A stretch of DNA of 64,000 nucleotides, from NCBI GenBank assembly GCA_903919205.1, contig CAIXHE010000149.1, forward strand, positions 22,201-86,200, written 5' to 3'. The translations under genes and the position numbers were made by a program. Positions within the stretch are counted from its first letter, which is position 1. Every line of letters begins with the position of its first letter. Positions 28,023 to 37,200 of this stretch are shown piece after piece. This DNA is from an uncultured Opitutaceae bacterium (GTDB lineage: Bacteria > Verrucomicrobiota > Verrucomicrobiia > Opitutales > Opitutaceae). The notes beneath the pieces are model-generated. The model was not told where the DNA came from and made no database searches. It saw only the letters and a program-made list of their open reading frames with translations.

Positions 28023-30371
28023 ATGAAGTCGACCCGCTCGCTCGGTCTTGCCCTGCTTGCCGTTTGCCTCGCGGCTCCCGCGAAACCCGAGACCGCCGGA
28101 CTCATGGGGTACAAGGAGGCCTCCGCGGCCGAGGAGCTCGCCCGGGAGCGCGCCTTTGACGCCGCGGTCGACCCGGCGGACCTGCGGTCGTGGCTCGAGC
28201 AGCTCTCCTCGGAGCCGAACCAGGTCGGGTCCCCCCACGACAAGGCGAACGCCGAGTTCATGCAGGCGAAGTTCAGGGAGTGGGGCTGGGACGCCCGGAT
28301 CGAGACGTTCTCGGTGCTCTACCCGACGCCTAGGACCGTATCGCTCGAGCTGGTCGCCCCGACGTCCTACAAGGCCCAGCTGTTCGAGCCCCCGGTCGAC
28401 GGCGACCGCACGTCGGGGGAAAAGGGAGGGCTGCCGCCCTACAACATCTACTGCGCGGACGGTGACGTGACGGCCGACCTGGTGTACCTGAACTACGGCA
28501 TGCCCGAGGACTATCTGGAACTCGAGCGCCACGGCATCGACGTGAAGGGAAAGATCGTGATCGCCCGCTACGGCCACGGTTGGCGCGGGCTCAAGGGCAA
28601 GCTCGCCCAGGAGCACGGCGCCCTCGGCTGCATCATCTACTCCGATCCCCACGAGGACGGCTACGGTGCGGGCGATGTCTATCCCAAGGGCGGCTACCGG
28701 CCCGAGGCCGGCGTGCAGCGCGGCTCGGTGGCCGACATCACCCTCTACAACGGCGACCCGTTGACGCCGGGTGTCGGCTCGACGCCGGACGCCAAGCGCC
28801 TGGACATCAAGGACGCCCAGACCCTCCTGAAGATCCCGGTCCTGCCGATCTCCTATGGCGACGCGAAGCCGCTCCTCTCCGCCCTTGGCGGACCCGTCGC
28901 CCCCTCCGGGTGGCGGGGCTCGCTGCCCTTCACGTATCACCTCGGGCCGGGGCCCGCGAAGGTCCACCTGACCGTGCTCTCCGACTGGGGCCAGAAGCCC
29001 GTCTACGACGTGATCGCGGTGCTGAAGGGATCGCAATACCCAGACCAGTGGATCCTGCGGGGCAACCACCACGACGGGTGGGTGTTTGGCGCCTGGGACC
29101 CGCTCGCCGGCAATGTCGCCCTGATGGCCGAGGTGAAGGCGATCGGCGCGGTCGCGAAGTCGGGCTGGCGGCCCAAGCGCACGCTCGTCTACGCGAGCTG
29201 GGACGGCGAGGAGGCCGGCCTCCTCGGCTCGACCGAGTGGGCCGAGACCCACGCCGCCGAGCTCCAGAAAAAGGCGGTCCTCTACGTGAACTCCGACACC
29301 AACGCCCGCGGGCTGTTGTTTGCCGACGGCAGCCAGGCCTTCCAGCACTTCACGAGCGAGGTCGCCGGCTCCGTCCTCGACCCCGAGACCGGCGCCAGCG
29401 TGCTTGACCGCAAGCGCGCCCATGCGAAGGTGTCGGCCTTCGAGAAGCCGCCCTCCGACGGCGAGGCCAGGCTCGAGCTCAAGGCCGCCGAGGAACGCTC
29501 GGACCTGCCGCTCGGGGCCATGGGCTCGGGCTCGGACTACTCGACCTTCATCCAGCACCTGGGGATCTCAGCCCTGAACATCGGCTACGGCGGCGAGGAC
29601 GAGGACAGCGGCATCTACCACTCCACCTACGACTCGTTCGACCACTTCATCCGCTTCGGCGACCCCAAGATGGCGTACGGCGTCGCCCTGGCCGAGACCT
29701 GCGGCAGGCTCACGCTGCGCGCCGCCGATGCCGACGTGCTGCCCATGCGCTTTGCCGACCTGGCCGACGCGGCCGGGCGCTACGTGAAGGAGGTCGAGAA
29801 GCTCCTCGCGTCCGAGCGCGAACGGGCCGCCAAGCTGAGCGCGCTCCTCGGCGACGGCTCGTTCAAGCTGACGGCGGACCCGACGGAGACCTACCTGCCG
29901 CCGCGCGCCCCGGGCGAAGTCCCCAGCCTGGATTTCTCCCCGCTCGAGGCCGCCTCGGGGCGCCTCGGGCGAAGCGCCAGGGCCTACGACGAGGCCTTCG
30001 AGCGCGCCGCCGGCCTCGGCTTCCGCCTCGGCGAGGCGCAGCTCGCCGAGGTGAACGGCCTCCTGCAGGGCGTCGAGCAGACGCTGCTCAGCGCGAAGGG
30101 CCTGCCCGGGCGCCCGTGGTACCAGCACATGCTCTACGCCCCGGGCCTTTACACCGGCTACGGCGCCAAGACGCTCCCCGCCGTGCGCGAGGCGATCGAG
30201 GAGCACCACTGGTCCGACGCCCGGGAATTCATCCCGGTGGTGGCCGGCGTCCTCGAGGCCGCCGCCGCCCGGCTCGACCTGGCCACCCAGGCGCTCGCCC
30301 CGAGGCTTGGCAAGCAGCCTGCTAGCGCCCGGGGGTCCGCCCCCACTCCCACCCCCCCGCCCGACAGCTGA
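28023..30371 (+). CDS. Secreted M28 metallopeptidase (glutamate carboxypeptidase II-like)
   Basis: A 782-residue protein. The ATG gives signal peptide MKSTRSLGLALLAVCLAAPA. It has the full GCPII/transferrin-receptor layout: N-terminal helix, a protease-associated domain near 120-320, the peptidase domain with GNHHDGWVFGAWDP (Zn His and bridging Asp), SWDGEEAGLLGSTEW (catalytic Glu pair), VNSDTNARG (Zn Asp) and the last Zn His in GIYHSTYDSF, then a C-terminal helical dimerisation-like domain. Members remove C-terminal glutamate or other acidic residues from peptides. It is first in an operon with a NUP permease 5 bp downstream. Confidence 0.9.
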   Translation: MKSTRSLGLALLAVCLAAPAKPETAGLMGYKEASAAEELARERAFDAAVDPADLRSWLEQLSSEPNQVGSPHDKANAEFMQAKFREWGWDARIETFSVLYPTPRTVSLELVAPTSYKAQLFEPPVDGDRTSGEKGGLPPYNIYCADGDVTADLVYLNYGMPEDYLELERHGIDVKGKIVIARYGHGWRGLKGKLAQEHGALGCIIYSDPHEDGYGAGDVYPKGGYRPEAGVQRGSVADITLYNGDPLTPGVGSTPDAKRLDIKDAQTLLKIPVLPISYGDAKPLLSALGGPVAPSGWRGSLPFTYHLGPGPAKVHLTVLSDWGQKPVYDVIAVLKGSQYPDQWILRGNHHDGWVFGAWDPLAGNVALMAEVKAIGAVAKSGWRPKRTLVYASWDGEEAGLLGSTEWAETHAAELQKKAVLYVNSDTNARGLLFADGSQAFQHFTSEVAGSVLDPETGASVLDRKRAHAKVSAFEKPPSDGEARLELKAAEERSDLPLGAMGSGSDYSTFIQHLGISALNIGYGGEDEDSGIYHSTYDSFDHFIRFGDPKMAYGVALAETCGRLTLRAADADVLPMRFADLADAAGRYVKEVEKLLASERERAAKLSALLGDGSFKLTADPTETYLPPRAPGEVPSLDFSPLEAASGRLGRSARAYDEAFERAAGLGFRLGEAQLAEVNGLLQGVEQTLLSAKGLPGRPWYQHMLYAPGLYTGYGAKTLPAVREAIEEHHWSDAREFIPVVAGVLEAAAARLDLATQALAPRLGKQPASARGSAPTPTPPPDS

Positions 30372-30376
30372 CTCCC

Positions 30377-31432
30377 ATGATGCACCTCCGCCCCGTTCTC
30401 GCCGTCGCCCTCGCCCTCAGCGCAGCCTGCCTTGCCAAGGCGGACCCGATCCCGGTGAAGGTGGCCGTCGTGGTCACGTTCGAGGACGGCGCCGACCGCG
30501 GGGACCGCCCCGGCGAGTTCCAGTACTGGGTCGAGCGGGAGAACTGGACCCAGTCGATCCGGGTCCCGGGCCTGGACCACCCCGTCCTTACGGACGGCAA
30601 GGGCACGATCGGGGTCGTGAGCGGCACCACGGTGCGCGCGTCGAACCAGATCATGGCGCTGGTCCTCTCGGGGCAGTTCGACTTCTCGCACACATATTGG
30701 CTCGTGAACGGCATCGCGGGCGTCGACCCGCACGCGGCCTCCATCGGCAGCGCCGCCTGGTCCCATTACGTGGTGGACGGCGACATCGCCTACGAGATCG
30801 ACGCGCGGGAGTCGCCGGCCTCATGGCCCTACGCGATCATCCCGGTCGGCTCCAAGCTCCCGAACCAGAAGGCGGTGAACGAGGGGTGGGAGCCCCGCAC
30901 CATGGCCTTTGAGCTCAACCGGGGCCTGGTCGACTGGGCCTTCGCCCTCACCAAGGACACCCAGATCCCGGACACCCCGGCGATGGCGGCCTACCGGGCG
31001 ACCTATGCGGGCTTCCCGAACGCACAGAAGCCCCCCTTTGTCCTCTGCGGCGAGAGCTTCGGCTCCTGCCGGTACTGGCACGGCGCCTCCCTCACTCACT
31101 GGGCCTCCGACTGGACGCGCCTGTGGACCGACGGCAAGGGCGTGTTCGCGATGTCGGACATGGAGGACCAGGGCCTCGCGGAGGCCTTCACGCGCCTCTC
31201 CGGGATGGGCCGGCTCGACTTCCAGCGGGTCCTGTTCCTGCGCACCGGCAGCAACTACTGCATGCAGGCGCCCGCCCAGGACGTGAACAAGAGCCTCCAC
31301 GCCGAGTACGCGGGCTACCTGCCGTCACTCGAGGCCGCCTACCGCGTGGGCAGCCGGGTGACCCACGAGCTTGCGGCGCACTGGGAGACCTACCGCGCCT
31401 CCGTGCCTGCGCCGGCGGGACCCTCTGGATGA
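30377..31432 (+). CDS. Purine nucleoside permease (NUP family)
   Basis: A 351-residue protein with signal peptide MMHLRPVLAVALALSAACLAKA. Conserved NUP segments include VAVVVTFEDGADRGDRPGE, YWLVNGIAGVDPHAASIGSAAW, SWPYAIIPVGSK and LRTGSNYCMQAP. The fold resembles nucleoside phosphorylases but is exported. In fungi and bacteria the family is linked to uptake of purine nucleosides, by binding or cleavage that is not fully resolved. The 3' end overlaps the next ATG (ATGA). Together with the nucleosidase/NCS2 pair at the window start it gives the genome two purine-salvage loci. Confidence 0.82.
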   Translation: MMHLRPVLAVALALSAACLAKADPIPVKVAVVVTFEDGADRGDRPGEFQYWVERENWTQSIRVPGLDHPVLTDGKGTIGVVSGTTVRASNQIMALVLSGQFDFSHTYWLVNGIAGVDPHAASIGSAAWSHYVVDGDIAYEIDARESPASWPYAIIPVGSKLPNQKAVNEGWEPRTMAFELNRGLVDWAFALTKDTQIPDTPAMAAYRATYAGFPNAQKPPFVLCGESFGSCRYWHGASLTHWASDWTRLWTDGKGVFAMSDMEDQGLAEAFTRLSGMGRLDFQRVLFLRTGSNYCMQAPAQDVNKSLHAEYAGYLPSLEAAYRVGSRVTHELAAHWETYRASVPAPAGPSG

Positions 31433-32523
31433 TCGACGGCGCTCCGGGGGACGACGAGACCGGGCCGGCGACCCGCAAGAAGCCCACCTTTGCGGTGGGG
31501 GAGGGCCTGCGGGGCTACCTCAAGTCCTACAAGCGCGAGCGCGAACTCCCGGTGTCCTACGAGCGCCTCCGGGGCTTCAGCGAGGTCATCCCGCTCACCG
31601 ACGCCGCGGGCAAGCCGACCCTCTGGGACACGGTGATCTACGATGCGGGCGAGATGCGCGCGCTCAACGAGGCATTGAAGCAGGTGTACGCGCTCCTCAA
31701 GGTCGACGGTGACATGTCGGTCGTGCAGCACCTCTACGCCGACCGGGTGGACTTCTGCACCTTTGGCAACTCGACGCCCTTCCGGATCCGCATCGTCAAC
31801 GCCTACAACGACAACCAGGACTACTTCTACGTGAAGAAGGCGGATGCCTCCCGCGTCTACGGCCTGGAGCTTGAGCACCTGCTCTCGCCGAACCGGCTCA
31901 ACTTCATCACCCACGGAAGCACGCTCGTCGAGGAGCACATCCCGGGCATCCCGGGCGACATCTTCATCCGGGACTGGCTGAGCCGCGGGGACCTGAGCCG
32001 CGTGCGGGTGGCCAAGGAGCTGGTCAAGTTCAACGAGCGCTGCTTCGTGCGCCTGCTCGGCGACATGCGCTCGTACAACTTCGTCTTCGTCGTGACGCCC
32101 GACTTCGAGGATTCCCAGCTTCGCATCCGCGCCATGGACTTCGACCAGCAGAGCTACAACGGGCGGAAGAATTTCTACCGGATGCAGTTCTTCAAGGAGA
32201 ACACCTCGCTCGCCCTGTTCTGCTCAAAGCACCTGCGCCTGGAGACCGCAAACCAGTACCAGCGCGAGGAGCAGACCCTCATGCTCCAGCGCGCCGAACT
32301 TGCAGCCACGCGCCTGGGCCTTCTTCTTTCTGAGATGGAACGCGACACCATATCGACCCCGGAGCGGGTGCAGTCCCTGCGCGAGGCGCTGGCCGAGCAT
32401 TATGGCCGCCGCGAGTACCTGCGCTGCGAATCGATGGGCGCCCTGGTCCGCGAGAACCTGGAGTCGATTCGCCGCCACGTCGGCCGCCCGGCCATGTCGG
32501 GCCTCGTCCCCCAGACGTCATGA
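31429..32523 (+). CDS. Unknown protein with possible kinase-like (APH/HipA-type) fold
   Basis: A 364-residue cytoplasmic protein; the start is the ATG overlapping the NUP stop (ATGA). The family is not recognised. The order of segments suggests a divergent protein-kinase-like fold: VEEHIPGIPGD near 170 (hinge-like), CFVRLLGDMRSYNFVF near 205 (compare the catalytic HGDxxxxN) and LRIRAMDFDQQSYNGRKN near 230 (compare the metal-binding DFD). The usual catalytic His is Leu here. The C-terminal 100 residues are helical. The next gene overlaps by ATGA and encodes a chagasin-like lipoprotein. The kinase idea is an inference from short motifs. Confidence 0.6.
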   Translation: MIDGAPGDDETGPATRKKPTFAVGEGLRGYLKSYKRERELPVSYERLRGFSEVIPLTDAAGKPTLWDTVIYDAGEMRALNEALKQVYALLKVDGDMSVVQHLYADRVDFCTFGNSTPFRIRIVNAYNDNQDYFYVKKADASRVYGLELEHLLSPNRLNFITHGSTLVEEHIPGIPGDIFIRDWLSRGDLSRVRVAKELVKFNERCFVRLLGDMRSYNFVFVVTPDFEDSQLRIRAMDFDQQSYNGRKNFYRMQFFKENTSLALFCSKHLRLETANQYQREEQTLMLQRAELAATRLGLLLSEMERDTISTPERVQSLREALAEHYGRREYLRCESMGALVRENLESIRRHVGRPAMSGLVPQTS

Positions 32524-32936
32524 GGCTGGATTCCCGCCGCGCCGCCGCGCTCCTCCTCGCGCTCCTCGCCTTGAGCCCCGGTTGCGAGAGCCGACCCGAG
32601 CGCCACCCCAAGTCCGTGCAGACGCTCGTTCTCTCGCCGTCCCTGCCGCCCACCACGCTCGAGATCTCGCCGATCTCGGCGGTGGAGGTGGTGCTTCCGG
32701 GGCCCGACGCGGGCACCGGGCTCGTCTGGGAGATCGTCTCCAACAACAACCGCGTGCTCGAGCAGATGGCGCCGCTCTCGACGTCCGAGGGCCCCGGGGG
32801 CACCCGCCAGACCCGGGCCAGCTTCTACGCGCTCAAGGTGGGGCGGAGCACGCTGCGCTTCTTCCTGCTGCGCCCCTCAAGCACCGAGCAGGTGCCCGCG
32901 GCCCGCTGCGAGGTGACGGTTCGCGTGAAGGACTAG
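32520..32936 (+). CDS. Chagasin-like (I42) lipoprotein
   Basis: A 138-residue protein with type II signal RAAALLLALLALSPGC. The mature domain has the order expected of chagasin-type cysteine-protease inhibitors: LPGPDAGTGLVWEI (compare L-P-x-N-P-x-TGY-x-W), GGTRQTRASFYALKVGRSTLRF (compare G-x-x-G-x-x-x-F-x-F-x-A-x-x-x-G-x-x-x-L) and LLRP. The key NPxTGY loop is diverged (DAGTGLVW), so inhibition is uncertain. It closes an operon that begins with a secreted M28 metallopeptidase, but chagasins target cysteine proteases, so a direct partnership is not implied. Confidence 0.6.
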   Translation: MRLDSRRAAALLLALLALSPGCESRPERHPKSVQTLVLSPSLPPTTLEISPISAVEVVLPGPDAGTGLVWEIVSNNNRVLEQMAPLSTSEGPGGTRQTRASFYALKVGRSTLRFFLLRPSSTEQVPAARCEVTVRVKD

Positions 32937-32949
32937 GGCCCGTCCCGGC

Positions 32950-33276
32950 TCAGTTAAGGGCGAAGTCGCCCACCGCGGCCTCGAGCTCCTCGTCCACCGC
33001 CTCCTCCTCGGGGGGGAGCTCCTCGAGGGGCGCGAAGCGCTCCGAGGAGAACCCGAGCTCCTGCTTGCCGACATGGAACGGGTCCGGCGGGTTGGTGAGC
33101 TCGTTCAGAAGCAGGCCGACGGTCGCGGAGTCGCCGCCCTTCACGATCTTCTCCCGGCCGAGGAACACCTCGCGGATGGTGTACGTGACCCCCTTCACCG
33201 GGAGCTGCGTGTAGACCGCCTTCACGAACCCGTTGAAGGTGTCGTTGATGCAGACGACCTTCTGGCCCTTGATCAT
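32950..33276 (-). CDS. Conserved small protein with SH3-like N-terminus
   Basis: A 108-residue protein from the ATG giving MIKGQKVVCINDTF; its start overlaps the upstream DUF5069 stop (ATGA). The first 65 residues read as a small beta-barrel (KGVTYTIREVFLGREKI), and the C-terminal 40 residues are strongly acidic (LPPEEEAVDEELEAAV). The N-terminal pattern is common in short bacterial and phage proteins of unknown role. No function assigned. It shares a mini-operon with the DUF5069 gene. Confidence 0.65.
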   Translation of the reverse strand: MIKGQKVVCINDTFNGFVKAVYTQLPVKGVTYTIREVFLGREKIVKGGDSATVGLLLNELTNPPDPFHVGKQELGFSSERFAPLEELPPEEEAVDEELEAAVGDFALN

Positions 33277-33734
33277 GGGATCCTCCCCTCGTCGAAGTCG
33301 ATCAGGTCGGGCACGCTCCGGATCTCGCCCGCCCGGTCCGCGCATCCCATCGCCGTCAGGGCCTGCAGTAGGAACTCCGCCCCCGCCGGGGTCATGCCCT
33401 TCTGCGCGAGCTCTCGGTTCCAGGCGGGGGCCCTCACGTCCGCGGGCAGGAGACCCCTGAGCCCCCGCTCGATCTCCTCGTCGCTGCCGGCCTCGCGCAC
33501 CACCTGCTCGACCGCCGCGGGGTCGATCCCGAGGTGCATGCACAGGAAGCGGTCGAGCCCCCGCTTGAAGTTCTTCGCGTAGCTCGGGGGCAGCTCCCCG
33601 TTCGCCTTCACGTACTTGCACTTGGCGATGAACCTCGGCAGGTACAGGAGCCCCGTCCCGCCGTGCGCCTCGTAGGGCGAGGGCAGGCAGGTGAGGACCG
33701 CTCCGGTCGATCCGGGGATGGGCTTTGACGGCAT
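33273..33734 (-). CDS. DUF5069 domain protein
   Basis: A 153-residue protein starting at the ATG giving MPSKPIPGST; the longer track ORF runs into the GreA-like gene on the other strand. GTGLLYLPRFIAKCKYVKANGELP matches the DUF5069 N-terminal signature (pattern L-P-R-x-x-x-K-C). The rest is helical with GIDPAAVEQVVRE and WNRELAQKGM. DUF5069 proteins are small, soluble and uncharacterised, and are frequent in Verrucomicrobiota and Planctomycetota. It is divergent from the GreA-like gene across 15 bp. Confidence 0.75.
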   Translation of the reverse strand: MPSKPIPGSTGAVLTCLPSPYEAHGGTGLLYLPRFIAKCKYVKANGELPPSYAKNFKRGLDRFLCMHLGIDPAAVEQVVREAGSDEEIERGLRGLLPADVRAPAWNRELAQKGMTPAGAEFLLQALTAMGCADRAGEIRSVPDLIDFDEGRIP

Positions 33735-33749
33735 CGTCTCCCCACAGTT

Positions 33750-34244
33750 ATGCCTAAACGACGCATGGACAAGCGCGCCCTTACCGAGTCGGTCATCTCG
33801 CAGCTGGAGGCGGAGCTCGCCCTGCAGACGGAGGCCGCGCTCGGGTCCCGCGAGGAGGCGACGAACGAGGAGAGCCGCGCCGAGGACAAGTACGACATGC
33901 GCAGCCAGAGCGCGGCCTACCTGGCCGCCGGCCAGGCCCGCCTGGCGACCGAGATCGCCGAGGCGATCAAGGCCTGGCGGGCGATGCCGCTGCGCGCCTT
34001 CACCGCCGCCGACGAGATCGCCTCGGGGGCCCTGGTCACCCTGGAAGGCCCCGGGCGCACGGCCACCTACCTCCTGGGACCCCAGTCCGGGGGCATGGAG
34101 GCGAGGGACGGCGCGGAGAGCGCCACCGTCGTCACGGGGGCGTCTCCGCTGGGCCGGCAGCTCCTCGGCCGCCGACTGGGGGACATGGTCAAGATCGCGG
34201 ACCGCACGGGCCCGGTCGTCCACCGCGTGGTGGCCGTCGCCTGA
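33750..34244 (+). CDS. GreA/GreB-family transcription elongation factor-like protein
   Basis: A 164-residue protein. The N-terminal half is an antiparallel coiled coil (residues 1-80) with ATNEESRAEDKYDMRS, containing the acidic tip residues that coordinate the catalytic magnesium in Gre factors. The C-terminal half is an FKBP-like domain (LVTLEGPGRTATYLLGP, SPLGRQLLGRRLGDMV). Gre factors stimulate RNA cleavage in backtracked RNA polymerase. It resembles the shorter GreA-like paralogues rather than canonical GreA. Convergent with gltB. Confidence 0.78.
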   Translation: MPKRRMDKRALTESVISQLEAELALQTEAALGSREEATNEESRAEDKYDMRSQSAAYLAAGQARLATEIAEAIKAWRAMPLRAFTAADEIASGALVTLEGPGRTATYLLGPQSGGMEARDGAESATVVTGASPLGRQLLGRRLGDMVKIADRTGPVVHRVVAVA

Positions 34245-34263
34245 AGGCCGGACCGCTCAGGCG
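34238..34263. terminator. Stop-codon hairpin between greA-like gene and gltB
   Basis: CGCCTGA (34238-34244) and TCAGGCG (34257-34263) form a perfect 7-bp stem with a 12-nt loop. Each arm is the Ala-stop end of one of the two convergent genes. No T-tract. The arrangement mirrors the hairpin at 2105-2126. Confidence 0.35.
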
Positions 34264-37200
34264 AGGACGGGCATCTTCGCCGCGTCGAACGCATAGACCT
34301 GCTTGGGGCTCTCCGGGGTCGGGGGGTGGGGGACCACCTTCCAGAACTTGCCGACCGCGGTCTCCCAGGAGGCCAGCAGGGACTGGGCGTGGGGGCTTCC
34401 CGTGACGCGCGCGTGCACCGCCACCAGCTGCCGGAGCGAGGCTATCTCCTCCTCGTTGTTCAGCCGCTCGATCGAGATCATCTGCGGGTTGATGCGCTGC
34501 GCCAGCAGGTTCGCCTCGTCCAGGATGAAGGCGAGTCCGCCGCTCATGCCGGCGCCGAAGTTGGTGCCGACCTGCCCCAGCACCACCACGACGCCCCGGG
34601 TCATGTACTCGCAGCCGTGGTCGCCCAGGCCCTCGACCACCGTGGTCGCGCCCGAGTTGCGCACCGCAAAGCGCTCGCCCGCGCAGCCCGCCGCGAAGAG
34701 CGAGCCCCCGGTCGCGCCGTACAGGCAGGTGTTGCCGATGATGGTGTTCTCGCACCACTTGAACTTCTCGGTCGCCTTCGGGCGGATGATGATCTCGCCG
34801 CCCGCCATGCCCTTGCCGACGTAGTCGTTGGACTCACCGTTGAGGAGCAGGCGGATGCCGCCGACCAGGAAAGCCCCGAACGACTGGCCGGCGCTCCCGG
34901 TGAAGGTGAGGTCGATCGTGCCCGGGGGCAGCGCGTGGTTGCCGCGCTGGTAGGCGATCTGCCCGGAGAGGTGCGTGCCCACGTCGCGGTTGATGTTCGT
35001 GACCTTGTAGCGGGCGACCAGGCGCGCGCTCTTGCCGAGGATCACGTCGCGCGCCTCCTGCAGGAGCGCCTCGTCGAGCGAGCCCTCCGCGCCAAAGCGC
35101 TCGTTGCGCTCGCGCGTGTGGTAGCGGTCGTGCTCGCCGCTCGGGTCCGGGTTGTGCAGCAACCCGGCCAGGTTGATCATCCGCGTCTTCGGGTTCGCGG
35201 GGTCGTCGATCTGCTCCAGCAGCTCGGTGCGGCCCACGATCTCGTTGAGCGTGCGGGCCCCGAGCTTGGAGAGGTAGCCGCGCACGTCCTCGGCCACCGC
35301 GTTGAAGAAATTGATCACGTTCTCGGGCTTGCCGCGGAACTTGGCCCGAAGGTCCTCGCGCTGGGTCGCGACCCCCACCGGGCACGTGTTTAGATGGCAC
35401 ACCCGGAACATGGCGCAGCCCGCCGCGATCAGCGACGCCGTGCCGAAGTTGAACTCCTCGGCGCCGAGGATGGCGGCGATCACGATGTCGCGCCCGGTCT
35501 TCATCCCGCCGTCGGTCCTGAGCACCACGCGGTTGCGCAGGCCGTTCATCATCAGCACCTGGTGGGCCTCGGCGATGCCGATCTCCCAGGCCGAGCCCGC
35601 GTTCTTGATGGAGGCCAGAGGGGACGCCCCGGTGCCCCCCTCGTGCCCCGAGATGAGGATCACGTCGGCGTAGGCCTTCGCCACGCCGGCCGCCACGGTC
35701 CCGACGCCCGAGCTCGACACCAGCTTCACGCAGACCTTCGCCCGCGGGTTGACCTCCTTCAGGTCGAAGATCAGCTGCGCCAGGTCCTCGATCGAGTAGA
35801 TGTCGTGGTGCGGGGGGGGCGAGATCAGCGTGACGCCCGGCACGCTGAAGCGCAGGCGCGCGATCAGCGGCGACACCTTGTGGCCGGGGAGCTGGCCGCC
35901 CTCGCCGGGCTTGGCGCCCTGCGCCATCTTGATCTCAATCTCCTTGGCGTTCGCCAGGTATTCCGCCGTGACGCCGAAGCGCCCCGAGGCCACCTGCTTG
36001 ATGGCGCTGTTGGCCGAGTCGCCGTTCTCGCGGATGGAGAAGCGCGTGGGGTCCTCGCCGCCCTCGCCCGAGTTGGACTTTCCGCCGATGCGGTTCATGG
36101 CGATCGCGAGCGCCTCGTGCGCCTCGGGCGAGATCGCGCCGAGGGACATGCCGGCCGTCGTGAAGCGCTTGCGGATGTCCTCGCACGGCTCCACCTCCTC
36201 GAGAGGCACGGGCACGCGCTGCCCGTAGCGTATGCGCAGCAGGTCCTTGATCGCCAGGGGCTGGTGCTCGTCGGCGACCGACTTCCATCCCGCGAACTCC
36301 TCGGCGCCGGCGTTCTTCGTGAAGCGGTTCATCGCGGAGATGATCTTCGGGTTCCAGCCGTGGAACTCGCCGTCGCCCTTCTTGTTGATGCGGTAGAAGC
36401 CCTCGTTGGGAAGCTCCTGAACGCCGACCGGCCGCCCGGCGTTGTCGGGGTCCGCCGGGTCGAGCGCGGGGAACGCGCGCTCGTGCCGCCGCAGGGACTC
36501 CTCGGCGATCTGGCGGTAGTCGATGCCGCCGATCGGCGAGGGCGTGCCGTAGAAGCACTCCTCAACCACCTTGTAGCTTATGCCGAGCGCCTCGAAGATC
36601 TGGGCGCCGCGGTAGCTCAGCAGGGTGCTGATGCCCATCTTGGCCATGATCTTGAGCAGTCCCGCCTCGATCGTGCTGCGGTAGTTGGCCCGCGCCTTGT
36701 CGGGGGTGATCGGCTTCGAGGTCTTCCCTGCGATCGCCAGGCTGGAGACGATCTCGAGCGCCAGCCACGGGTTGACGGCGTTCACGCCGAAGCCGAGCAG
36801 GCAGGCGATGTGGTGCACGTCGCGGGCCTCGCCGGTCTCGGCGACCAGGTCGCAGCGCAGCCTCAGGCCCGCGCGCACGAGCTGCTGGTTCGCGGCGCCC
36901 ACGGCGAGCAGCATGGGCACGGCCACCCGCTCGCGGTTCACCCCGCGGTCTGAGAGGATGATCACCTTGGCGTTGCCGGTCTCCACCGCCTCCTGCACCC
37001 GCTGGGAGATTTCCTTCAGGCTCCGCTCGAGCGCGTCGGGCCCCCCGGACGCGTCCATCAGCACGCTGACCCGGGTCACGCGGTTCTTCAGGAACGGGAC
37101 GTCGAAGAGGGCCGCGACCTCGGCCGTTCCGAGGACGGGCGACTCGAGCTCCACAAACCCGCTCGTCTTCGGCAGCTCCTCGAAGAGCCCCAGGCGGCCG

